Source of the DNA: Thiohalocapsa sp.
GTDB lineage: Bacteria; Pseudomonadota; Gammaproteobacteria; Chromatiales; Chromatiaceae
Direction of reading: 5' to 3'
Length of the DNA stretch: 64,000 nt
Assembly (NCBI GenBank): GCA_028277725.1
Contig: JANQFX010000088.1
Coordinates: 1-64,000 of the forward strand
The notes under the pieces are model-generated. The model did no database searches and had not been told where the DNA came from. It worked only from the letters and a program-made list of their open reading frames with translations. Below are positions 11,443 to 20,322 of this stretch, piece after piece. Numbering within the stretch: position 1 is the stretch's first letter; every line of letters starts with the position of its first letter. A program made the translations under genes and the position numbers.

Positions 11443-12504
11443 ATGTCCACCAGGTTCCACCCGAAGGTGCTGGCCGCCATTGCGATGCTCGCGGTGGTCG
11501 TCGCCCTCCCCGCCCGCGGCGATTCCGACGAGACCGGTCGGTTGCTCGGCGCCAAGATGTCGAGCCATCCGGACTGGTTCAAGGAGAGCTTTCTGGAGAT
11601 CGCCGACGACGTCGAGGAGGCCGCGGACGCGGGTAAGCACGTGCTCCTGTTCCTGGAGATGAACGGCTGTCCCTACTGCCACAAGATGCTGGAGGAGAAC
11701 TTCGACGGCGCCGAGTACAGCGACTGGCTGCGCGAGCGATTCGACGTGATCGCGCTCAACGTGCGTGGCGACCGTGAGGTGGCCCTGGACGCCGAGACCA
11801 GCCTGGGCGAGAAGGCCCTCGCCGAGAAGCTCGGCGTGAGCTACACGCCCACGGTGATTTTCCTGAGCCCGGACAATCGGATTGTCGCCCGCGTCAGCGG
11901 CTACCGCAATCCGGCCGAGTTCAAGCAGGTGCTGGAGTACGTCGATGCCAAGGCCTATGCGTCGCAGAGCCTCACCGACTACCTCGACGCCCGCCGCGCC
12001 GAGGCGCAGAGCGCCTATAGCTTCCGTAAGCAGCCGAACATCCGCGAGGCCACCGACATCGCCGACCTCAGCGGCGTCGCTGGTCCCCTGTTGCTGCTGT
12101 TCGAGGACACCGCCTGTCTCGCCTGCGATGCGCTGCACGACGGACACTTGGCTGCACCGGAGGTGGCAGAGACCCTGAACCCCTTCACCGTGGTCCGAGT
12201 GGATACCCTGTCCGACGCCGAGTTCATCGGTGTCGACGGGGCGCCGACGACGGGACGCACCTTGGCCAAGTCCCTCGGCGTCGACTACCGCCCGACCCTG
12301 GTGCTGATGGACGGCCCCGCCGGGGGTCAAGCAGAGATCGCCCGCATCGAGGGCATGCTCTACCGCTATCACTTCGTCGGACTGCTGGAATACGTCGGAC
12401 TCGGCAAGTACCGGGAGTATCCCGATAGCCCCTTCGACTACATCGACGCCAAGACCGCGCGGCTCACCGCCGCCGGCGAGGATGTGTCCATCTCGGACGA
12501 ATAG
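11443..12504 (+). CDS. Exported protein with two thioredoxin-like domains
   Basis: The protein has 353 residues. A signal peptide (residues 1-26, hydrophobic core LAAIAMLAVVVALPARG) points to the periplasm. The first thioredoxin-like domain has C76-P-Y-C79 in LLFLEMNGCPYCHKM and a cis-Pro loop GVSYTPTVIFL, as in SoxW/thioredoxin_2 proteins. A second one has C225-L-A-C228 in LLLFEDTACLACDAL and GVDYRPTLVLM. ATG 11443 has a strong AGGAGTAGGAG ribosome-binding site. It probably reduces or isomerises thiols, or maintains a partner such as Sox or cytochrome c maturation proteins; no such partner gene is nearby. The conserved active-site pairs suggest both domains are active. Confidence 0.8.
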   Translation: MSTRFHPKVLAAIAMLAVVVALPARGDSDETGRLLGAKMSSHPDWFKESFLEIADDVEEAADAGKHVLLFLEMNGCPYCHKMLEENFDGAEYSDWLRERFDVIALNVRGDREVALDAETSLGEKALAEKLGVSYTPTVIFLSPDNRIVARVSGYRNPAEFKQVLEYVDAKAYASQSLTDYLDARRAEAQSAYSFRKQPNIREATDIADLSGVAGPLLLLFEDTACLACDALHDGHLAAPEVAETLNPFTVVRVDTLSDAEFIGVDGAPTTGRTLAKSLGVDYRPTLVLMDGPAGGQAEIARIEGMLYRYHFVGLLEYVGLGKYREYPDSPFDYIDAKTARLTAAGEDVSISDE

Positions 12505-12619
12505 CCGCGGGGCGCATCGGGCCCAGGTACGGGTGCTGATCGGAACGTCGACGCTATACTGAGTCCAGACCGCCTCCGAAGCACCCGTCGGGTACCCTGC
12601 CAGGAGAGTCACAGACTAG

Positions 12620-13207
12620 ATGTCCGTTCATCCCCTTCCCCGTCTAAGTTTCGACGACTGGCTCGCCGCCGAACGCGAGGCCGTGGACAGCCGCAGCGAG
12701 TTCGCGGGTGGCGAGGTCTTCGCCATGACCGGCGGCAGCGAGGCGCACAACACCATCTCCGTGAACATCAGCGCGGAGCTGCGTGCCCAATTCAAGCGTC
12801 GGCCGTGTCATGTCTACGCCGGTGACATGAAGGTACGCATGGATGCCGCCGACATCGCCGCCTATCCCGATATCATGGCCGTCTGCGGGGAGCGGGCCTA
12901 TTACGACCAGCGCCGGGACATCATCACCAATCCGGCACTGATTATCGAGATCCTCTCCGAGTCCACCGAGGCCTACGACCGCGGCGACAAGTTCGCCCAC
13001 TACCGCACCCTGCCCAGCCTGACGACCTACCTGCTGGTCTCCCAGCACCGCACCGCGGCGGAGCTGTATGTGCGCCAGGACGACGGCCGCTGGCTACTCG
13101 GCACCTACGACAGCCTATTCGACAGCGTACCGCTGATCTGCGTGGAGGCGAGCCTGGCCTTGGCCGAGGTCTACGACAAGGTCGAGCTGCGGGACACTGG
13201 CGCCTAG
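12620..13207 (+). CDS. Uma2-family endonuclease-like protein (DUF820)
   Basis: This intact 195-residue member shows FDDWLAAER, the N-terminal GEVFAMTGGSEAHN, a central VRMDAADIAAYPDIMAV with acidic residues of the PD-(D/E)XK core, then IIEILSESTEAYDRGDKFAHY. ATG 12620 follows a CAGGAGAG ribosome-binding site. A TATACT at 12555-12560 may be its -10 box. Biological targets of the family are unknown; members are typically numerous, easily lost and often linked to mobile DNA. Two decayed relatives lie at 397-588 and 11081-11359. Confidence 0.88.
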   Translation: MSVHPLPRLSFDDWLAAEREAVDSRSEFAGGEVFAMTGGSEAHNTISVNISAELRAQFKRRPCHVYAGDMKVRMDAADIAAYPDIMAVCGERAYYDQRRDIITNPALIIEILSESTEAYDRGDKFAHYRTLPSLTTYLLVSQHRTAAELYVRQDDGRWLLGTYDSLFDSVPLICVEASLALAEVYDKVELRDTGA

Positions 13208-13231
13208 CGCCTGGGCCCCAGCATCGGCGCC

Positions 13232-13245
13232 GCCCCGATCGGGGC
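13232..13245. terminator. Palindrome between converging genes
   Basis: GCCCCGATCGGGGC is a perfect 14-bp palindrome in the 48-bp gap between the Uma2 gene and the converging universal stress gene. It could act as a bidirectional transcription end. No T-tract is present, and the hairpin would have a minimal loop. Confidence 0.4.
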
Positions 13246-13255
13246 AGCCGGGGTC

Positions 13256-14119
13256 TCAGCGCAGCAGCAGCGTCGGCACCTTGGCGGAGCGCAAGAGGTC
13301 GCTGGTCTTGCTGCCGAACAGCAGACTGCGTAACGGCGAATGTCCGTAGGCGCCCATGACCAGCATATCGATGCCGTTGTCCTGGATGTAGCGGGCGATG
13401 ACGCGCTCGGTATCGCCGGGCAGCAGCGCGGTCTTGACGTCGAAGTCCGCGGACTCCAGCGTCACCCGCGCCCAGTCGAGCTGCTTCTCTCCATCGCGCC
13501 GGGGCTTGTCGGACATGACCACGTCCACGGGCAGACCACGAAACAGCGGGGTGTCCGCCAGCATCTGCACGCCGCGGCGGGTCATGGCGCCGCCATCGAA
13601 GGCGATCATCACCCGTTCCGGCTGGGTGAACTCATCGGTGACGGCGAGGATGGGCTTGGCGAGTGCCCGCACCATGCGCTCGACGTTTCGGCCGAGGTCG
13701 CGCTGGGTGGTCTCGGCGGACTCGCCGCGACGGCCGAGCACGAATAGGCGCACGTCGTCCTGTTGCTCCACCAGGGTCTCTTCCAGGTCGCCGTAACGCA
13801 GGCGGACGTCCGGGTTGTCGATGCCGCGGCTGATGGCCCGCTCGCGCAGGCGGTTCAGGAACAGCCGCCCTTGCTCCCGCGCCGCCTTGCTGCGCGCCTC
13901 GTCCTCGTCGGACAGCTCTGTCAGCAGGGTCTGCTGGGCGTTGACGCCGATGGCGCCGCTATGGTCGGAGCCGCTCACGACCCGCGCCTCGCGGTCGAGG
14001 ATGTGCAGCAGCTGCATAGGGGCGGCCATGCGCCTGGCGGCCCAGCTGGCGATATCCGTCACGGTATCGGCGAAATGGGACTGGTCTACGCAGGCCAGTA
14101 CGCACTGTTCGTATTGCAT
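13256..14119 (-). CDS. Universal stress protein with two UspA domains
   Basis: The 287-residue protein contains two tandem UspA folds. The first has FVLGRRGESAETTQRDLGRNVE at its end. The second has the ATP-binding signature VMGAYGHSPLRSLLFGSKT (G-x2-G-x9-G-S/T) near the C-terminus. Such proteins bind ATP or AMP and act in stress tolerance. The gene follows a SulP transporter gene by 33 bp on the same strand, so the two are probably one operon. UspA proteins are often found next to, or fused with, transporters whose activity they may modulate. Confidence 0.9.
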   Translation of the reverse strand: MQYEQCVLACVDQSHFADTVTDIASWAARRMAAPMQLLHILDREARVVSGSDHSGAIGVNAQQTLLTELSDEDEARSKAAREQGRLFLNRLRERAISRGIDNPDVRLRYGDLEETLVEQQDDVRLFVLGRRGESAETTQRDLGRNVERMVRALAKPILAVTDEFTQPERVMIAFDGGAMTRRGVQMLADTPLFRGLPVDVVMSDKPRRDGEKQLDWARVTLESADFDVKTALLPGDTERVIARYIQDNGIDMLVMGAYGHSPLRSLLFGSKTSDLLRSAKVPTLLLR

Positions 14120-14152
14120 CTGAAAAGGGCGCCCCCCGGGGTGCGTTGCGGG

Positions 14153-15634
14153 TCAATGACCCATCAGGTCGGCGACGGCCTCGGGTTTGTCGTGCACCGC
14201 GAAGCGATCCACCATGGTGCGGCTGGCCTCGTTCAAGCCGACGACCTCCACCTCGGTGCCCTCGCGGCGGAACTTGAGCACGACCTTGTCCAGGGCGGTA
14301 ACGGCGGTGATGTCCCAGAAATGGGCACGGCTGACGTCGATGGTCACCTGCTCGATGACCTCCTTGTAGTCGAAGGAGGCGACGAAGCGATCGGCGGAAG
14401 AGAAGAACACCTGACCCACCACGTGATAGACGCGCTCACGCCCCTCCCGCGCCGGCGTCGAGCCGACGTAGAGCACGCGGCTCACCTTGTGCGCGAAGAA
14501 GAAGCCCGACAGTAGCACCCCCACGAGCACGCCCTGGGCCAGGTCGTGGGTGAACACGGTCACCAGGACGGTAGCGATCATGACCACGTTGGCATCGAAC
14601 GGGTGCTCACGCAGGTTGCGGAAGGACGCCCAGTTGAAGGTACCGATCGAGACCATGATCATCACCGCCACCAGCGCAGCCATCGGGATCTGCGCCACCC
14701 ACTCGTTGGCGAAGACCACCAGCAGCAGCAGGAAGACGCCTGCCACCAGGGTCGACAGGCGCCCGCGCCCGCCGGACTTCACGTTGATGACGGTCTGGCC
14801 GATCATCGCGCAGCCGGCCATTCCGCCGAGGAAGCCGGTGGCGACATTGGCCACGCCTTGGCCGACGCACTCGCGGTTCTTGTTGCTCTTGGAGTCCGTC
14901 AGGTCATCGACAATGGTCGCCGTCATCATAGACTCCAGCAGGCCGACGACGGCCAGGGTCGCCGACACCGGAAAGATGATCTGCAGCGTCTCGAGGTTGA
15001 GTGGGATGTCCGGCAGCAAGAAGACCGGCAGGCTGTCCGGCATCTGCCCCATATCGCCGACGGTCCGGATATCCAGATCGAGCGCCAGCACGACGCCGGT
15101 GAGCAGCACGATGGCCACCAGTGGCGAGGGCACCGCCTTGGTCAAAAGCGGCAGGAGATAGATGATGGCGAGCCCCGCCGCCAATACCGCGTAGACCTCC
15201 CAGGTCATCTGCGCGCCGGTGATCTCGGGCAGCTGCGCCATGAAGATCAGAATGGCCAGGGCGTTGACGAAGCCGGTGATGACCGAGCGAGCGACGAAGC
15301 GCATTAGATTGCCGAGCCGCAGCCAGCCGGCCAGCATCTGCAGCAACCCCGTGAGCACGGTGGCCGCGAGCAGATACTGGAGCCCGTGATCGGCGACCAG
15401 GTCCACCATGAGCACGGCCATGGCCGCGGTGGCCGCGGAGATCATGCCCGGGCGCCCGCCGGCGAAGGCCGTGACCACGGCGATACTGAAGGAGGCGTAG
15501 AGCCCGACCTTGGGATCGACGCCGGCGATGATGGAGAAGGCGATGGCCTCCGGAATCAGCGCCAACGCGACCACCAAGCCGGCGAGCAGATCGTTGCGGA
15601 CGTTGGAGAACCAGTCCTGGCGAATGGAGTTCAT
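14153..15634 (-). CDS. SulP-family anion transporter with STAS domain
   Basis: The 493-residue inner-membrane protein has 10-14 hydrophobic helices. The N-terminal [23 protein letters not shown] and [13 protein letters not shown] are SulP signatures. A cytosolic STAS domain occupies about the last 110 residues ([20 protein letters not shown]). SulP proteins move sulfate, bicarbonate or other anions. The short loops resemble the BicA-like bicarbonate branch, but the substrate cannot be settled by eye. It lies 5 bp from the stop of lysS and upstream of the UspA gene. Confidence 0.9.
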   Translation of the reverse strand: MNSIRQDWFSNVRNDLLAGLVVALALIPEAIAFSIIAGVDPKVGLYASFSIAVVTAFAGGRPGMISAATAAMAVLMVDLVADHGLQYLLAATVLTGLLQMLAGWLRLGNLMRFVARSVITGFVNALAILIFMAQLPEITGAQMTWEVYAVLAAGLAIIYLLPLLTKAVPSPLVAIVLLTGVVLALDLDIRTVGDMGQMPDSLPVFLLPDIPLNLETLQIIFPVSATLAVVGLLESMMTATIVDDLTDSKSNKNRECVGQGVANVATGFLGGMAGCAMIGQTVINVKSGGRGRLSTLVAGVFLLLLVVFANEWVAQIPMAALVAVMIMVSIGTFNWASFRNLREHPFDANVVMIATVLVTVFTHDLAQGVLVGVLLSGFFFAHKVSRVLYVGSTPAREGRERVYHVVGQVFFSSADRFVASFDYKEVIEQVTIDVSRAHFWDITAVTALDKVVLKFRREGTEVEVVGLNEASRTMVDRFAVHDKPEAVADLMGH

Positions 15635-15639
15635 GAGGG

Positions 15640-17178
15640 TCAGCCCCCGTCCTCCGGCCGCATGTGCGGAAACAGCAGTACGTCGCGGATGGAGGGTGAG
15701 TCGGTGAACAGCATCACCAACCGGTCGATGCCGATGCCCTCACCGGCGGTTGGCGGCATGCCGTGCTCCAGGGCGCGGATGTAGTCGGCGTCGAAGTGCA
15801 TGGCCTCCAGGTCGCCGGCGTCCTTCTCGGCCACCTGCTTGCGGAAACGCTCGGCCTGATCCTCGGCGTCGTTGAGCTCCGAGAAACCGTTGGCGATCTC
15901 GCGGCCGCCGACGAAGAACTCGAAGCGGTCCGTGACGAAGGGATCGTCGTCGTTGAGCCTGGCCAGCGGCGACACTTCCGTCGGGTAGGCGGTGATGAAG
16001 GTCGGTTGCATGAGCCGGCTCTCGACCGTCTTCTCGAAGATTTCGATCTGCACCTTACCGAGGCCGTAGCTGTCCTTGACACGGATATCCAGCCGCTCGG
16101 CAATGGCGCGGGCGCGATCGAGGTCGTCGAGGTCCTCCGGCGCCATATCCGGATTACAGTGCAGGATGGACTCGCGCACGGTCATGCGCGCGAAGGACTG
16201 GGCGAAGTCGTAGTCCTCACCTTGATAGTGCACCGTCGTCGAACCCACCACCTGCTGCGCCAGGGTGCGGATCATCTGCTCGGTGAGGTCCATCAGGTCC
16301 GTGTATTCGGCGTAGGCCTGGTAGAACTCCAGCATCGTGAACTCGGGGTTGTGCCTGGTCGACAGCCCCTCGTTACGGAAGTTGCGGTTGATCTCGTAGA
16401 CGCGCTCGAAGCCGCCCACCACGAGCCGCTTCAGGTACAACTCCGGCGCAATACGCAGGAACAGCTGCATGTCCAGGGCGTTGTGATGGGTCACGAAGGG
16501 ACGGGCCACGGCGCCGCCGGGGATGGCCTGCATCATCGGCGTCTCGACCTCCAGGAAGTCCCGCGCGTTCAGGAACTCGCGAATACCCTGCACCAGCCGG
16601 GTGCGCATGCGGAAGGTCTCGCGCGCGGACTCGTTCATGATGAGATCGAGGTACCGCTGGCGATAGCGGCTCTCCTGGTCCGAGAGCCCGTGCCACTTCT
16701 CGGGCAAGGGCCGCAGGGACTTGGTGAGCAGGCGCAGGGAGTCGACCTTGATGGACAGCTCGCCGGTCTTGGTCTTGAACAGCTGCCCGGAGGCGCCGAC
16801 GATGTCGCCGATGTCCAGGTCCTTCTTGAACCAGGCGTAGTCGTCGGCGCCGAGCACATCGCGCTGCACGAACAGCTGGATCCGCCCGGACATGTCCTGC
16901 AGGTGTGCAAAGCTGGCCTTGCCCATGACACGCCGGCTCATCAACCGTCCGGCGACCATGGCACGTACGTTGCGCGTCTCCAGCTCGGCGCCGTCCATGT
17001 CGGCATACTCCGCATGCAACTCCCCGGCGACCACATTGCGGCGGAAGTCGTTCGGAAAGGCGATGCCCTGCTCGCGGATGGCCGTGAGTTTCTCGCGGCG
17101 CTGGGCGATGAGCTTGTTCTCATCCAGTTCCGGCTGCGCCGTGGACTGCTGGGCCTGCTTCGGCTTTGGTTCGTTCAT
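15640..17178 (-). CDS. lysS: Lysyl-tRNA synthetase, class II
   Basis: The enzyme charges tRNA-Lys in the cytoplasm. The N-terminal OB-fold anticodon-binding domain (about 65-175) includes [18 protein letters not shown]. The catalytic domain shows motif 1 (FLEVETPMM), motif 2 ([18 protein letters not shown]) and motif 3 ([12 protein letters not shown]) near the C-terminus. Length, about 512 residues, is normal. ATG 17178 is preferred; an in-frame GTG at 17184 is two codons upstream. The gene is 21 bp after prfB, the same prfB-lysS order as in E. coli. Confidence 0.97.
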   Translation of the reverse strand: MNEPKPKQAQQSTAQPELDENKLIAQRREKLTAIREQGIAFPNDFRRNVVAGELHAEYADMDGAELETRNVRAMVAGRLMSRRVMGKASFAHLQDMSGRIQLFVQRDVLGADDYAWFKKDLDIGDIVGASGQLFKTKTGELSIKVDSLRLLTKSLRPLPEKWHGLSDQESRYRQRYLDLIMNESARETFRMRTRLVQGIREFLNARDFLEVETPMMQAIPGGAVARPFVTHHNALDMQLFLRIAPELYLKRLVVGGFERVYEINRNFRNEGLSTRHNPEFTMLEFYQAYAEYTDLMDLTEQMIRTLAQQVVGSTTVHYQGEDYDFAQSFARMTVRESILHCNPDMAPEDLDDLDRARAIAERLDIRVKDSYGLGKVQIEIFEKTVESRLMQPTFITAYPTEVSPLARLNDDDPFVTDRFEFFVGGREIANGFSELNDAEDQAERFRKQVAEKDAGDLEAMHFDADYIRALEHGMPPTAGEGIGIDRLVMLFTDSPSIRDVLLFPHMRPEDGG

Positions 17179-17199
17179 GATCACAACAACATCTCGTAC

Positions 17200-18298
17200 T
17201 CAGAGGCCGGACTTCAGGCTCGCCTCGATGAACTGGTCCAGCGCACCGTCGAGCACCGCCTGGGTGTTGCCCACCTCGATGTTGGTGCGCAGGTCCTTGA
17301 TACGTCCGGAGTCCAGCACGTAGGAGCGGATCTGGCTGCCCCAGCCGATGTCGGCCTTGGTGTCCTCCACCGCCTGGGACTGTTCGCGGCGCTTCTGCAT
17401 CTCCAGCTCATACAGCTTGGCCTTGAGCTGTTTCATGGCCTGGTCCTTGTTCTTGTGCTGGGAGCGGTCGTTCTGGCACTGGGTCACGATGCCCGTGGGG
17501 TTGTGCGTGATGCGCACGGCGGACTCGGTGCGGTTGACGTGCTGGCCGCCGGCACCGGAGGCGCGATAGACGTCGATGCGCAGGTCCGCCGGGTTGATCT
17601 CGATCTCCACCGAGTCGTCGATCTCGGGGGACACGAACACGGCGGCGAAGGACGTGTGGCGGCGGTTGCCGGAGTCGAAGGGCGACTTGCGCACCAGCCG
17701 ATGCACGCCGGTCTCGGTGCGCAGCCAGCCGAAGGCATGGTCGCCCTGCACCGCAACGGTGGCGGACTTGATACCGGCGACGTCACCGGGGGAGGCCTCC
17801 ATCAGCTCCGCCTTGAAGCCGTGCTGCTCGGCCCAGCGCAGATACATGCGCAGCAGCATCTCCGCCCAGTCCTGGGCCTCGGTGCCGCCGGAGCCCGCCT
17901 GGACGTCCAGGAAGGCGTTGGCGCCGTCCATTTCGCCGGAGAACATGCGGCGGAACTCGAGCTCGCCGACGGTCTTCTCGAAACCCGCGAGGTCAGCGGC
18001 GACGGCATCAACGGTGTCCGCATCCTCTTCCTCGACCGCCATGTCCAGCAAGTCGGCGGCATCGCCCAGCCCGCCGTCGAGCTCGTCCATGTTGAGCACG
18101 ATCTGCTCCAGCGAGACGCGCTCCCGGCCCAGGTTCTGCGCCCGCTCGGGGTCGTTCCAGACGTCCGGGTCTTCGAGTTCGCGCAGGACTTCGGTCAGCC
18201 GCTCTTTCTTGCCGGCATAGTCAAAGATACCCCCTCAGGGACTGGAGGCGTCCCTGGAGGTCTGCGATTCGAGCGCGGATAGGGTTAATGTCTTGCAT
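17200..18298 (-). CDS. prfB: Peptide chain release factor 2 (programmed +1 frameshift)
   Basis: RF2 recognises UGA and UAA and releases the nascent peptide. Translation starts at ATG 18298 ([25 protein letters not shown]), meets an in-frame UGA at 18223-18221 and shifts +1 into the main frame ([13 protein letters not shown]…), which ends at 17200. The product is about 365 residues. Seen in the main frame are SPF (stop-codon recognition) in RKSPFDSG and GGQ (catalysis) in [16 protein letters not shown]. The gene is not broken: the frameshift site is canonical (separate entry). A TATGAT at 18332-18327 is a possible -10 element. Confidence 0.96.
18220..18235 (-). promoter_or_regulatory. RF2 programmed frameshift site
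   Basis: Read on the minus strand the site is AGGGGGTATCTTTGAC. It contains the internal Shine-Dalgarno-like AGGGGG (18235-18230), a 3-nt spacer, the slippery CUU (18226-18224), and the UGA stop followed by C. This is the same arrangement as in E. coli prfB. Low RF2 slows termination at UGA and favours the +1 slip, giving autogenous control of RF2. Confidence 0.97.
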
Positions 18299-18441
18299 AG
18301 CGGCTTTGGCTTTAGGAAAACTCTTCATCATACCGCATCCGCGACAGCGCTCGCGCGTCTGCGTTTCTCACGTCGGACCATTGGGTCCCGCAACGCTCGT
18401 CTATACTCAAGCGGAGACCAGCAATAGTGAGCAACGGTGTC

Positions 18442-19209
18442 ATGGCCAGGCTTCCCCGGTTCGTTCTCCCCGGCTATCCGCAGCATGTGATCCAAAGGGG
18501 CAACAACCGGATGGACATCCTCCACGACGAGGAAGACTACTGGGCGTTGTGGTACACGCTGAGGGATGCCGCCGAACGCTTCGACTGTGCGGTGCACGCT
18601 TACGTGCTGATGCCTAACCACTTCCACCTCCTGCTGACCCCGACCGAAGGCGACGGCATCGGCAAGCTGATGCAGTACGCCGGTCGCTTCTACGTCCAGC
18701 ATGCCAACCGTCGCCATGGTCGCACCGGCACCCTCTGGGACGGACGCTATCGTGCAACCTTGTTGGACCCGGATGGCTACCTGTTGGCGGTGGCCCACTA
18801 CGTGGAACTGAATCCCGTGCGCGCCGGCCTGGTCGAGACCCCGGCCGACTACGAGTGGTCGAGCTATGGCGCGAACGCCCTCGGCGCCGACGACGACCTG
18901 GTGACATCACACCCCATGTATCTTGCACTGGACGAAGACGCCGATGACCGCCGCGCGGTCTACGCCCGCCGTGTCGACGCACCCTTGGCACCCGCAGAGG
19001 TGCAGCGCATCAGAGAAGCCACCAACAAGGCGTGGGTCCTCGGGGACAACGACTTCTGCTCCCGCATCGAGACACGGCTCAACCGGCGCGCCCGACCCCA
19101 GCAGCGCGGCGGCGACCGCCGCTCTGCGGCGTTTCGCCGGGCCCGCGCCGAGCGACAGGCCCAACATCCCACCGGGCACACCGCGGATGGATCGGGCGCG
19201 CACGGCTGA
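18442..19209 (+). mobile_element. REP-associated tyrosine transposase (RAYT, Y1 HUH type)
   Basis: The single-copy TnpA_REP-like protein is about 255 residues long. MARLPRFVLPGYPQHVIQRGNNR is the typical family start, the HUH motif is H60-F-H62 in MPNHFHLLL, and YAGRFYVQHANRRHGRTG follows with the region of the catalytic Tyr. ELNPVRAGLV and EYEWSSY-like (DYEWSSYGANA) segments are also typical. ATG 18442 matches the family; a GTG at 18427 would add five residues. RAYTs are domesticated transposases thought to spread REP hairpins. The C-terminus is Arg/Gln-rich. A TATACT at 18402-18407 could be the promoter -10 box. No flanking IS ends were seen. Confidence 0.88.
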
Positions 19210-19395
19210 CCACCGACGCGAATGGGCGGGCGTCGACGCCACTTCCTGGCCGATCTGTAATACCCTGCCCGCTTAATCCGCGACCAGCGGATGCGCATCG
19301 CCCGGCGCAACCGGCCGCGAATGTCGACAATGACGTGCGCTGCCAATCACAGCCCGAGCAGCAATACCAGATCGTCGCCGAGGAGTCGGGAACGC

Positions 19396-19704
19396 ATGTC
19401 CAAGATCCATATTGTCCGCAACCATAATCTGACGCTCGCGGAGGCCCGCACCGAGGTCGAGCACATCGCCCAGCGCGTGGACAGCGAGTTCGGCGCGGAA
19501 TATGAATGGGACGGCGACACCTTGCGCTTCTCGCGTTCCGGCGTTTCCGGTGAGATTACGGTGACGGAGGACACGCTGGACCTTCAGGTGACACTCGGCC
19601 TCCTGCTGACGGCGGTCAAGGGTCAGATCGAGCAGAAGATCGCGGAGAAGGTCGACGAGACACTGGCGGCGCGCGGCGCGGCCCCTCCGAGCGAAGCGTC
19701 CTAG
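19396..19704 (+). CDS. Polyhydroxyalkanoic acid system protein (PHA granule-region family)
   Basis: This 102-residue protein spans the whole of the small PHA_gran_rgn family. It starts with MSKIHIVRNHNLTLAEARTEVEHIA, then ISGE-type GVSGEITVTEDTLDLQVTLGLLL and KGQIEQKIAEKVDETL at the C-terminus. ATG 19396 follows a GAGGAGTCGGG ribosome-binding site. Members are found near polyhydroxyalkanoate genes in some genomes, but no PHA synthase or phasin gene is in this window. The molecular function is not known. Confidence 0.8.
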   Translation: MSKIHIVRNHNLTLAEARTEVEHIAQRVDSEFGAEYEWDGDTLRFSRSGVSGEITVTEDTLDLQVTLGLLLTAVKGQIEQKIAEKVDETLAARGAAPPSEAS

Positions 19705-20322
19705 GGGCATCTCGACAAGCCCGAGACGCCGATACCTTGATGAGCCGATGCCTTGATGAATTGAGGGTTTGTCAGGCAGCCAACACGCTGTTCTGCATGC
19801 TTCGCCGTGCCCGTCTGCAGTACAGGGACCTGCCCGCGCTGTGAGACGATCGGCTGCTCCTGGATCCATGCCGCAACACCCAAGCGCCGCGCATCTACCC
19901 ACTGATCCAAGTCCTGGGACTCTTCGATACCTTATGGCCGGAGCAGACGCCGGCAGTGCTTCCTTGAGCCCTGCTGCGGCGCGCTGCCCGATGCTCCGCC
20001 CGCGTGCGCTGCAGAGGAATCAGGCACATGGCTCCGGGCAGGAGCCGCCCCGCAGCGCACCTTGAGCAAACATTAAGTATGTTTCGGAGCTTACTGACTG
20101 AATTTGCTTTTTTCTTTCGAAACACCCTTGTTTTTCGGCGCCGTGCTGCCTAAGCTGTGCTGCACGGAGTCTTTCTCGGGGGAGCCCGTCCCTTGCTCGG
20201 GGGAGCGATGCGCCTCTGGGGAGGTGCGGAGAACGGCAAGCGCCGTCCACCGGACCTTCCCCAAGGCCATCGCGGACGGGTTTTGAATGGGTCGACAATG
20301 CCGGTATACGGGGGTAACCAGC
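19705..20322. other. 618-bp intergenic region with no recognisable gene
   Basis: No convincing coding frame is seen. The first half has near-repeats of CCTTGATGA around 19735-19760. An AT-rich patch lies at about 20060-20130 in otherwise GC-rich DNA. Three G-rich direct repeats at 20175-20224 (separate entry) lie upstream of the serine hydrolase gene. The AT-rich patch could hold a promoter, but no clear -35/-10 pair was found. Confidence 0.5.
20175..20224 (+). repeat. Three direct repeats upstream of the serine hydrolase gene
   Basis: CTCGGGGGAGC occurs at 20175-20185 and again exactly at 20196-20206, 21 bp apart (two helical turns). A related CTCTGGGGAGG is at 20214-20224. The phasing on one DNA face suggests a binding site for a regulator of the gene starting at 20323, though chance is possible in G-rich sequence. 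Confidence 0.5.

Noticed and set aside
15763..18282. Very long open frame on the plus strand (839 codons)
   Set aside because: It lies antisense to lysS and prfB, is His/Val/Gly/Leu-rich with no known motifs, and follows from third-position GC bias. lysS and prfB are unambiguous.
17200..18298. prfB as a frameshifted pseudogene
   Set aside because: The in-frame UGA lies in the canonical AGGGGG-TAT-CTT-TGA-C programmed site.
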